A DNA stretch of 32,265 nt, taken from assembly GCA_937960785.1 (NCBI GenBank), contig CALGOZ010000121.1, positions 1 through 32,265 of the forward strand. The letters run 5' to 3'. Each line of letters opens with the position of its first letter. The stretch's first letter is position 1. Positions 15,571-21,769 of the stretch are shown here, in pieces. This DNA comes from an uncultured Pseudogracilibacillus sp. GTDB lineage: Bacteria; Bacillota; Bacilli; Bacillales; Amphibacillaceae. The notes under the pieces are model-generated. The model had not been told where the DNA came from. It saw only the letters and a program-made list of their open reading frames with translations, and did not search any database. A program made the translations under genes and the position numbers.

Positions 15571-15644
15571 GGCGGTGTAGCTCAACTGGCGAGAGCGTGC
15601 GGTTCATACCCGCAAGGTTGGGGGTTCAATTCCCTCCGCCGCTA
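15571..15644 (+). tRNA. tRNA-Met (CAU), elongator type
   Basis: All arms fold. The acceptor GGCGGTG pairs with CGCCGCT (closing G1-U72), with A73 as discriminator. The D arm is GCTC/GAGC. The anticodon arm TGCGG/CCGCA has loop TTCATAC, giving CAU. The T arm is GGGGG/CCCTC with loop TTCAATT. CCA is not encoded; the gene runs directly into a T-run, so CCA must be added enzymatically. The G1-U72 pair and overall sequence resemble Bacillus elongator tRNA-Met rather than initiator (no C1-A72) or the lysidine tRNA-Ile. It is the only plus-strand gene in the window. Confidence 0.93.
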
Positions 15645-15704
15645 TTTTTTTAATCCTAAACTTTCAGAATATTCCGCGATTTTATGTGTAAGTAAAGCAA
15701 AATA

Positions 15705-15730
15705 AAAAACTCCCTTAGTTTAGGGAGTTT
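15705..15730. terminator. Bidirectional terminator between tRNA-Met and yabR
   Basis: A 9-bp stem, AAACTCCCT (15707-15715) with AGGGAGTTT (15722-15730), closes a 6-base loop. Flanking A- and T-rich tracts on both sides suit termination of the tRNA (plus) and of yabR (minus), which converge here. Confidence 0.8.
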
Positions 15731-15788
15731 ATTTATATCATCAAAAAATAATTACAATTGTTACTTAAGATTATATAGACAGCAAATA

Positions 15789-16172
15789 TTAACCTCGCTT
15801 TGCCCCTCGTCCACCACGGCGTGATTCCGTATGTTTTTTGAGTGAGGCAAGTCGATCTTCGGAATCTCTTAAGAAGCGATTCATTAACGAGTCGAAACTT
15901 TCCTGTCTCTTCCGTGAGTCTCTTCTACGTTCTTCTGGATCCTTTGCCTTCTTAATCGATAAGCCGATTTTTCCATCCTCTTGAACATTAATTACCTTTA
16001 CCTTAATTTCATCACCTACAGCAAGATGATCATTAATATCTTTTACATAATTGTCAGCGACCTCACTAATGTGAACGAGACCCGTCGTACCTTTCTTCAA
16101 CTCGACGAACGCTCCAAAATTAGTGATTCCTGTGACTTTTCCTTTCAACTTGCTGCCTACTTCGATTGACAT
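15789..16172 (-). CDS. yabR: S1 RNA-binding domain protein YabR
   Basis: A 127-residue protein with one N-terminal S1/OB domain (about 3-75; VGSKLKGKVTGITNFGAFVEL and GLVHISEVADNYVKD) and a very basic Arg/Lys-rich tail ending RRGGRGAKRG. The length matches B. subtilis YabR (128). The family is thought to bind RNA or ribosomes; its exact role is not settled. The AAGGAGG ribosome site (16185-16191) is 12 bases from the ATG, longer than usual, because a run of eight T (minus strand) lies between them. It follows divIC in the same direction, as in B. subtilis, with a terminator behind it. Confidence 0.93.
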   Translation of the reverse strand: MSIEVGSKLKGKVTGITNFGAFVELKKGTTGLVHISEVADNYVKDINDHLAVGDEIKVKVINVQEDGKIGLSIKKAKDPEERRRDSRKRQESFDSLMNRFLRDSEDRLASLKKHTESRRGGRGAKRG

Positions 16173-16244
16173 AAAAAAAATGGTCCTCCTTGAGATTTAT
16201 AAATAGTTTCCTTACTATATAGTATACGAATTTTATAAAAATTG

Positions 16245-16625
16245 TCAATATGAGCTATCGAAATCTTCCAATTGGAAAATAAGCTCGCCTTCTTTAGATA
16301 GGAAATAATTCGTTCGGGCAATATCTAATATGTACGATTCATCTTTCAACAGTTCGATTTCTTCTAGTAATTGCTCTTCAACTTTTTCCAGTTCAACAAG
16401 TTCGGATTGTAACGTCTCTAGTTGTTCACTTTTTTCTGAATATACTGTTCTTTGGCCAAGGTGATAGTGAGTAACGAACGCTGTAATTAAAAACATCGTA
16501 ATCCCAGCAACGATTAGACGACGACGCAATCCACGCTGACGACGGTGTTTACGCTTTTGCTTCTGTTCATATTGTTCCATATATTCCGATTTCAAAGAGT
16601 ACACTCGCTTCGGTTCTTGGCTCAT
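16245..16625 (-). CDS. divIC: Septum formation protein DivIC (FtsB-like)
   Basis: A 126-residue bitopic membrane protein. A short, strongly basic cytoplasmic N-terminus (KQKRKHRRQRGLRRR) precedes a single transmembrane helix at about 37-54. An external leucine-zipper coiled coil (about 62-95) and a C-terminal beta-like tail follow. This is the DivIC/FtsB architecture; the protein acts with DivIB and FtsL in the divisome to license septal peptidoglycan synthesis. The length equals B. subtilis DivIC (125). AGGAGGT overlaps the yabQ stop and is 8 bases from the ATG. It is the third gene after yabP and yabQ, so it may be read from the yabP sporulation promoter as well as from upstream. Confidence 0.95.
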   Translation of the reverse strand: MSQEPKRVYSLKSEYMEQYEQKQKRKHRRQRGLRRRLIVAGITMFLITAFVTHYHLGQRTVYSEKSEQLETLQSELVELEKVEEQLLEEIELLKDESYILDIARTNYFLSKEGELIFQLEDFDSSY

Positions 16626-16631
16626 TGTACG

Positions 16632-17204
16632 TTACCTCCTCCATTTACTGAAAAAAGCTTTCATCTTTAAAAATATTGTACTTACCATTGTACTATAAGT
16701 TGTGATACTTTTGGAAATGAAATCGTGCACTTTCTTTGGGAGTAACCATTTAATTGGACGAATAAGGACAAGTTGAACAACCCAACGAAGTACACGATAT
16801 AATGTACGGAGAAAAAAGCGAACTATTTGCACGATTAAATTCGTTATATAAAATATCGGCACGATCGTCAATTTATATAGGGTTAAAAGGATGTTTTTTA
16901 TTATTGTAATACAAACATTTAAAATTGCAATATATATTTTTCGTAAAAACTGTTGGTAACATAAAAAACCGAAGATTAACGCGATAAATAAATAGAAGCG
17001 AAGTTCACCGTAATTTATACGGAATAAAACGTAATAAAGGAGCATCGTTTGCATCAACCAAAACACAATTTCTGCAAAATACGTTAAGACGATGGAGCGG
17101 TGCAAATAAGGAGCGAAACGGCGAAACGTTTCATTTGCCATTCCTAAGTACATACCGCCTGCAATCATCGCTCCCATTGCAACAAATTGTGTATGTAACG
17201 TCAT
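16632..17204 (-). CDS. yabQ: Spore cortex biosynthesis membrane protein YabQ
   Basis: A 190-residue integral membrane protein with several hydrophobic segments (roughly 6-24, 38-58, 66-86, 90-108 and a long hydrophobic/basic stretch to 150), rich in Ile, Leu, Phe and Tyr. B. subtilis YabQ (about 210 residues) localises to forespore outer membranes and is needed for cortex formation. The ATG overlaps the yabP stop as ATGA, which suggests coupled translation. The assignment rests on the N-terminal segment, membrane profile and position between yabP and divIC, because sequence conservation in the family is limited. Confidence 0.9.
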   Translation of the reverse strand: MTLHTQFVAMGAMIAGGMYLGMANETFRRFAPYLHRSIVLTYFAEIVFWLMQTMLLYYVLFRINYGELRFYLFIALIFGFLCYQQFLRKIYIAILNVCITIIKNILLTLYKLTIVPIFYITNLIVQIVRFFLRTLYRVLRWVVQLVLIRPIKWLLPKKVHDFISKSITTYSTMVSTIFLKMKAFFSKWRR

Positions 17205-17500
17205 CGGAACAATTTGCTAAAGAGTCCTTTAGCAGTCTCCTCAGTTTGTTCGTCAACATATAACATTTCATTCACTTTACCTTCAATTTGAACGATACCT
17301 TGTTCGACGTGTAAATTTTTCAGCTGTAAGTTATGCCCACGCACAACTAAATACCCCATCGTCGTCTCTAGCAAAAACTCCTGATGGTCGAAACTGTCGA
17401 CTTCTTTTACCCCTTTTATTTCGACTTCTTCACGATTTAAAATAGTTACTTCGTGATTTGTTACTTCCTGAGTAGGCTCATTTTTTTCATATAAATTCAT
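17201..17500 (-). CDS. yabP: Sporulation protein YabP
   Basis: A 99-residue protein of the YabP/YqfC family, with alternating beta segments around NHEVTILNREEVEIKGVKEVDSFDHQEFLLETTMGYLVVRG and HNLQLKNLHVEQGIVQIEGKV. B. subtilis YabP (about 100 residues) is required for spore formation and interacts with YabQ. A GTG at 17509 is in frame but only a few bases from the AAGG site; the ATG at 17500 is 8 bases from it, so I use that start. A clear sigma-E promoter lies just upstream. The last four bases overlap yabQ. Confidence 0.93.
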   Translation of the reverse strand: MNLYEKNEPTQEVTNHEVTILNREEVEIKGVKEVDSFDHQEFLLETTMGYLVVRGHNLQLKNLHVEQGIVQIEGKVNEMLYVDEQTEETAKGLFSKLFR

Positions 17501-17510
17501 CGTCGTCACC

Positions 17511-17536
17511 TTCCTTCATTGTAATGTATGAAGGAA
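17511..17536. repeat. Inverted repeat over the yabP promoter start
   Basis: TTCCTTCAT (17511-17519) and ATGAAGGAA (17528-17536) form a perfect 9-bp inverted repeat with an 8-base centre. It spans the sigma-E -10 box and the likely transcription start, so it may be an operator or a 5' hairpin covering the ribosome site. Confidence 0.5.
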
Positions 17537-17552
17537 AGGACAAGTATATGCC
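17523..17552 (-). promoter_or_regulatory. Sigma-E promoter of yabP-yabQ-divIC
   Basis: The minus strand reads GGCATATA (17545-17552), exactly 14 bases, then CATACATT (17523-17530). Both match the sigma-E consensus (GKMATATT, 14 bases, CATACAMT) at seven of eight positions. In B. subtilis yabP is sigma-E dependent. The transcript would start about 16 bases before the yabP ATG. Confidence 0.75.
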
Positions 17553-17557
17553 TTATT

Positions 17558-17827
17558 TTATTCCTCAAAAATTTCGCGACGTTCTTCATTAACTACTTCA
17601 TATAGTGAGGTCGCTTCCGCTTTGCGTACATGTTCTTGTAGTTTCACGACTTCTACAGTAACAATTTTTTGTCCAAAGGTAATTTCAATTTCGTCACCGA
17701 CTTCTACTTTTGTTGCCGGTTTTGCAACTTGACCATTAATTTTTATTCTACCGTCTTCAGCTACTTCTTTCGCTAAAGGACGACGGCGAATTAAACGAGA
17801 TACTTTCAAAAACTTATCTAGACGCAT
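17558..17827 (-). CDS. rqcP: RqcP (YabO), S4-domain ribosome quality-control factor
   Basis: An 89-residue protein that is essentially one S4 RNA-binding domain (MRLDKFLKVSRLIRRRPLAKEVAEDGRIKINGQVAKPATKVEVGDEI). B. subtilis RqcP (86 residues) binds stalled 50S-nascent chain complexes and helps RqcH add alanine tails. This is a Hsp15-related paralogue and is distinguished from Hsp15 by its small size and by its place between mazG and yabP. AGGAGG lies in the last codons of mazG, 12 bases before the ATG, and the stop of mazG is 7 bases upstream. It is probably translated from the mazG transcript. Confidence 0.94.
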   Translation of the reverse strand: MRLDKFLKVSRLIRRRPLAKEVAEDGRIKINGQVAKPATKVEVGDEIEITFGQKIVTVEVVKLQEHVRKAEATSLYEVVNEERREIFEE

Positions 17828-17834
17828 CGATTTC

Positions 17835-19271
17835 TCATTCCTCCTGTTTTACTTCATCCCAAATTGCATCCCAGTCAGCTAACGAAAGAGTGTCAATCTT
17901 CTCGAAGCGTTCGGTTGCAATTTTTTCCATCTTTGAAAAGCGTCGTTTAAATTTTGCATTGGCACGACGAAGAGCGAGCTCTGGATGTATTTTATAAAAG
18001 CGGGCAATATTAGCAAGCACGAACAATATATCGCCGAACTCTTCTTCTTGATCTAACTTATCACCCGAACGAACCGCCTCGTTAAATTCTGCCAACTCTT
18101 CTTCTAACTTATCCCAGACATCTTCTACATGATTCCAATCAAAACCGACTTTCGCTGCTTTTTGTTGTAACTTTTCTGCTACTTGTAAAGATGGCCCCTC
18201 CATTACGACTGAATCAAGGAGTCGTTCTTCTTTTTCGTTTTCCTTTTCCTCCTGCTTCAACTCGTCCCAACTTTTCTCCGCTTGTTCTTGGGAGAAAACA
18301 TGGGGATGACGGTGGATCATTTTTTCAACAAGGGTCTTAATCACATCATCTACTGTAAAATACCCATCATCTTCCCCAATCTGGCTATGTAACATTACTT
18401 GAAGTAGCACATCTCCGAGCTCCTCGACAATCGCTTCGTCATCTTCTCGATCGATGGCATCGATTAACTCATATACTTCTTCAATAGCATAAGGTCGTAG
18501 GGATTCATGAGTTTGTTTACGGTCCCAAGGACAGCCGTCAGGTCCTCGAAGTCTTCGAATCACACCACGTAACGTCGAAAACTGATGATATAACAATGTA
18601 TCGTCAGTAACCGGTGGAACGTATACCGATGTTAAGTTCGAAAGGCTTGTATTTCGATCTAGCGCTTCAAGATTTACATACGTAATTGATTCGTACTCGG
18701 TACCAACCGCTTCGACAATCGCCACTTTGTAATCGTAAGGTAAATCTTCTAATAACGTAAGCTTTACTTCAGATGCAATCAATTCATTATACACTTGGGA
18801 AAAGACAATATGTTGCGTATAGTTTAACTGTTCTCGAGAAAAAGCTGTCGCATCGATAAATTGAAAACCTTCAATTGGATCGATTCTCAAAGATGTAAAT
18901 AAATCGTCCAAATAACTTTGTCCTCCCAAAATCGACACTTCGATTGTCGGTTCGTTTAACAATAGTTGTACTGTTTTTTCCGCTAACATCGGGTGACCAG
19001 GTACCGCATAAATTAAATGTTCTCCTGCTTTGGCCTTCTCTACTAACGTTTTAGCTATTTTTTTATAGACGGTTAAAAAATCCGTCGCCTCTTCATAATA
19101 AGAGTCAAAGCTTTTAAGCTGTATTCCTTCTTTATGTAACGATTCGACTACTGGATGTTCCTTCGTCCTTACATAAATTTCTTTCTTCGTGTCCCTTAAC
19201 TTTTTATAAATGCCTAGGGGCAACTGTTCAATCGTACCAGCCCCTAAACCAATTACCTCCAGTTGTTGCAT
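17835..19271 (-). CDS. mazG: Nucleoside triphosphate pyrophosphohydrolase MazG with methylase-like N-domain (YabN)
   Basis: A 478-residue two-domain protein. The N-terminal half (MQQLEVIGLGAGTIEQLPLG onward, to about 220) is a tetrapyrrole (SAM) methylase-like domain. The C-terminal half is MazG, starting near 241 with LRGPDGCPWDRKQTH and holding the acidic metal motif EEVYELIDAI plus EELGDVLLQVM. A second MazG-like repeat follows (KLEEELAEFNEA, EEFGDILFVLANIARF). It hydrolyses non-canonical or excess NTPs to NMP and pyrophosphate. An in-frame extension up to 19496 overlaps the flippase gene, has no ribosome site and looks non-native; GGTGG before the ATG at 19271 fixes the start. B. subtilis YabN is similar (489). 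Confidence 0.95.
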   Translation of the reverse strand: MQQLEVIGLGAGTIEQLPLGIYKKLRDTKKEIYVRTKEHPVVESLHKEGIQLKSFDSYYEEATDFLTVYKKIAKTLVEKAKAGEHLIYAVPGHPMLAEKTVQLLLNEPTIEVSILGGQSYLDDLFTSLRIDPIEGFQFIDATAFSREQLNYTQHIVFSQVYNELIASEVKLTLLEDLPYDYKVAIVEAVGTEYESITYVNLEALDRNTSLSNLTSVYVPPVTDDTLLYHQFSTLRGVIRRLRGPDGCPWDRKQTHESLRPYAIEEVYELIDAIDREDDEAIVEELGDVLLQVMLHSQIGEDDGYFTVDDVIKTLVEKMIHRHPHVFSQEQAEKSWDELKQEEKENEKEERLLDSVVMEGPSLQVAEKLQQKAAKVGFDWNHVEDVWDKLEEELAEFNEAVRSGDKLDQEEEFGDILFVLANIARFYKIHPELALRRANAKFKRRFSKMEKIATERFEKIDTLSLADWDAIWDEVKQEE

Positions 19272-19297
19272 GATAACCCACCTTTTCTTCCTAAAAG

Positions 19298-20875
19298 TTA
19301 CTTTTGAATTCGCTCTTTTAAAGTCATTAATTGATTTGCGAAAGGTAACATTGCTATTTGTCGCTCGTTTACTAAATGATACCGAATAAGCCCAAGGAGA
19401 TAAATGAACGCACCGGAAACAACGACAACGAAAACGTATAATAACAATAGTGCTCGCGATTGTAACGGCGCTTTTATAAAATATTTTACCATGCATACAT
19501 AAAAGAAAAGGATGCCATTAGTTAATAAAAGACGAAATAGCGGAAACCCTTTAACAATTGCAATCGGAATATATCGGTGCATACCGTACAATGTAAGTAG
19601 GGTTAAACTGGCTAAACTACCAACTGTAGCAATCGCACTGCCATATGTTTCCCAACGGGGAATTAATGTATAATTAAGTATTCCTTTTATAAAAAGAGCA
19701 ATTATTAATGAAGCTACCGTCCACTTTACCGCACCGTAACCTTGTAAAATTGCATTACCGGTAATCGATAATGATAATAGAAAGATACTTAACGATAATA
19801 TTTGTAACACGGTCGTTCCTAGGGAATCTTTGAACAATAATATATTGATTTCTTCATATAACAAAATTAACCCTATAGTAGCAGCCGAGGCAACATACAT
19901 ACTGACAAAAAGAGCCTCGCGAATCGAGTGGAGATCTTCTTTTTCCATTTGTTTATGTAACGATGGAACGAGGGCTAAAGCAAAAGATGATCCAAGAACC
20001 GCACCAAATTGGATCAATGGAATACCCCGGTCAAATACTCCTTTTGCTTCCATTGCCACCATAGATGTGAAGCCTGCTTTTATAAGTTGGGGTACGAGGG
20101 TTATAGCATCGATTACTTGAATGAAAATTAGCGTTAAATGGTTAAGAGAAGCGACGATACCGAAGATGAACAACGTTTTTATAAATTTTTTGACCGAAAA
20201 AGACTCTACTAATTCACCGTGTGCCTTCGGTCGATAGTCGTCACGAACAAAAAAGAACACCAATAAAACAATAGCCCCTACCATACCAGTTATTGAAGCG
20301 ATAATACCGGCCTCTGCAATCGAACGGACAGGTAAGACTCCTTTACCAATAAAAATTGCACTTAAAATAATAATTGTTACACGAAGCAATTGCTCCATCA
20401 TTTGCGAATAAGCAACTTGCTCCATTTGTAACTTTCCTTGGGCTAAGCCCCGATACAACGATAAAAAAGGAACGAATAAAAACAAGCTTGCACTTAAACG
20501 GAGAGGTCGTACAAGAAATGAATCTGCCATCGTCTCACTCAAAGTTGGCGCCATTAAAAAGAGCGCCGAAGCAAAAATAGCACAAAAAAATAATAACACA
20601 AGGAACATAGGGACGATAAAGGATCTAAAAGACAGAACTCGATTCACTTTTAGTTCTTCGATTGTCATTCTTGAAATAGCAACGGGAAAACCATATAACG
20701 ATATAATCATAACTGTTGCGATAATTGGGTATATTTGTTGATACGTATAAAACCCTAAATCCCCTGTTAAATTTTGTAGAGGAATTCGATAAAAGGCACT
20801 TAAGGCTTTACTGACAATCCCTGCTATCGTTAACAAGAACGCTCCCATTAAAAAACGATTCATCTGTTTCGTCAT
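19298..20875 (-). CDS. yabM: MATE/MurJ-type polysaccharide flippase, SpoVB family (YabM)
   Basis: A 525-residue polytopic protein with about 14 hydrophobic helices spread over its length, opening with MTKQMNRFLMGAFLLTIAGIVSKALSAFYRIPLQNLTG, the hallmark start of the SpoVB/YabM/MurJ branch of the MOP exporter superfamily. Relatives move lipid-linked sugar intermediates across the membrane. The position between spoVT and mazG is that of B. subtilis yabM (532 residues), whose substrate is not established. The ribosome site TAGGTAGG is weaker than its neighbours' and overlaps the stop of a short upstream ORF with a perfect ribosome site. It follows the spoVT terminator, so it must have its own promoter; TTGGAA-17-TATGAA is a weak candidate there. 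Confidence 0.92.
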   Translation of the reverse strand: MTKQMNRFLMGAFLLTIAGIVSKALSAFYRIPLQNLTGDLGFYTYQQIYPIIATVMIISLYGFPVAISRMTIEELKVNRVLSFRSFIVPMFLVLLFFCAIFASALFLMAPTLSETMADSFLVRPLRLSASLFLFVPFLSLYRGLAQGKLQMEQVAYSQMMEQLLRVTIIILSAIFIGKGVLPVRSIAEAGIIASITGMVGAIVLLVFFFVRDDYRPKAHGELVESFSVKKFIKTLFIFGIVASLNHLTLIFIQVIDAITLVPQLIKAGFTSMVAMEAKGVFDRGIPLIQFGAVLGSSFALALVPSLHKQMEKEDLHSIREALFVSMYVASAATIGLILLYEEINILLFKDSLGTTVLQILSLSIFLLSLSITGNAILQGYGAVKWTVASLIIALFIKGILNYTLIPRWETYGSAIATVGSLASLTLLTLYGMHRYIPIAIVKGFPLFRLLLTNGILFFYVCMVKYFIKAPLQSRALLLLYVFVVVVSGAFIYLLGLIRYHLVNERQIAMLPFANQLMTLKERIQK

Positions 20876-20887
20876 ACTGAAGCCTAC

Positions 20888-20923
20888 CTAACTAAATTTC
20901 GTATTACTCTTTATCATATACAC
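20888..20923 (-). CDS. Putative leader peptide before yabM
   Basis: A short ORF (GTG start giving 11 residues, MYMIKSNTKFS; or ATG at 20917 giving MIKSNTKFS). A perfect AAGGAGG (20929-20935) is 5 bases from the GTG and 11 from the ATG. Its TAG stop falls inside the weak ribosome site of yabM, 12 bases before the yabM ATG. This geometry suits a translated leader that feeds ribosomes to yabM. No similarity is known to me. It could also be a chance site, since A/T-rich DNA often yields short ORFs. Confidence 0.35.
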   Translation of the reverse strand: MYMIKSNTKFS

Positions 20924-20971
20924 AATTTCCTCCTTCGTAAAATATTCATATATTTTCAACAAACTTTTTCC

Positions 20972-21012
20972 AAAAAAAATCGAACTAAATCAAATAATGA
21001 TTCAGTTCGATT
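20972..21012 (-). terminator. Rho-independent terminator of spoVT
   Basis: AATCGAACT (20978-20986) pairs with AGTTCGATT (21004-21012), and an inner AATCA/TGATT extends the stem after one mismatch, leaving a 5-base loop. A run of eight T follows on the minus strand. Confidence 0.9.
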
Positions 21013-21030
21013 ATTACTTCTGTTTACTTT

Positions 21031-21567
21031 TTACTCCATTTGCTTTCCTAAAAAATTAGCAGCTGTTTGGGCTACTTTCTGCTCTATTTCTGTCACTTCT
21101 TCTTGATCGCGAGCAAAAAACAAGACTGAGCCAATCGGATCACCATTTGCGATAATCGTACTAATCGTATATGCGCTTACTTCTTCTTCCTTTCCACGCA
21201 CTAGTTCAACAGTGGAGGTTTCAGTTTCTAATACATTGCCACGATTTTCTATCGTATGTTCTATCGTAGAACCGATACTTTGGTTTAAATATTCCGTCTT
21301 TGAAATTCCACTTACTGCTATGATCTCATCCCGGTCGGTGATAAAGGTCGGAACGTGTAATGAATCGAATAATGCTTCGGCATACTCTGTCGCAAACTGA
21401 CCTAGCTCACTAATCGGTGAATACTTTTTTAAAATAATTTCACTGCCACGAGATACGAATATTTCCAAAGGATCACCTTCGCGAATTCGAAGGGTCCGTC
21501 TTATTTCTTTCGGGATTACGACACGGCCTAAATCATCAATTCGTCTAACTATACCTGTTGCTTTCAT
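21031..21567 (-). CDS. spoVT: Stage V sporulation transcription regulator SpoVT
   Basis: A forespore transcription factor acting late with sigma-G, tuning sigma-G genes. From the chosen ATG it has 178 residues, exactly the B. subtilis length. Residues 1-50 are an AbrB-type swapped-hairpin DNA-binding domain (MKATGIVRRIDDLGRVVIPKEIRRTLRIREGD). A GAF-like domain follows (about 60-178). An in-frame extension to 21606 adds 13 residues without support; GAGGG is 8 bases before the ATG at 21567. It has its own sigma-G promoter and terminator, so it is a monocistronic sporulation gene between mfd and yabM. Confidence 0.97.
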   Translation of the reverse strand: MKATGIVRRIDDLGRVVIPKEIRRTLRIREGDPLEIFVSRGSEIILKKYSPISELGQFATEYAEALFDSLHVPTFITDRDEIIAVSGISKTEYLNQSIGSTIEHTIENRGNVLETETSTVELVRGKEEEVSAYTISTIIANGDPIGSVLFFARDQEEVTEIEQKVAQTAANFLGKQME

Positions 21568-21667
21568 GCTGATAACCCTCACATTCTTCTGTAAACTTTT
21601 CCACAAGGCTAGCCGTCTTATAAATTGCTGACGTATTGTAGCCGGTTGTGGTTGATTATGTTATTCC

Positions 21668-21697
21668 TAGTATGAAGCAACAGAAAATAACTATTCA
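21668..21697 (-). promoter_or_regulatory. Sigma-G promoter of spoVT
   Basis: The minus strand reads TGAATA (21692-21697), 17 bases, then CATACTA (21668-21674), an exact match to the classical sigma-G elements. It gives a leader of about 95 bases. In B. subtilis spoVT is transcribed by sigma-G, so motif and gene agree. Confidence 0.8.
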
Positions 21698-21769
21698 TTA
21701 TTTGGCATATTTTATAAAAGAACGTAAAAATCCCGATAGAAAGTATAAGCTTTTTTTAAAGTTCATACA

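Noticed and set aside
15571..15644. tRNA-Ile(CAU) or initiator tRNA instead of elongator Met
   Set aside because: The G1-U72 end, the D and T arms and the anticodon arm resemble Bacillus elongator tRNA-Met. An initiator would show a C1-A72 mismatch and three G-C pairs in the anticodon stem.
19272..19496. 75-residue N-terminal extension of MazG, or a fusion with the flippase frame
   Set aside because: It overlaps the 3' end of the flippase gene, has no ribosome site and an atypical Arg/Cys-rich composition. GGTGG lies just before the ATG at 19271, where the family N-terminus begins.
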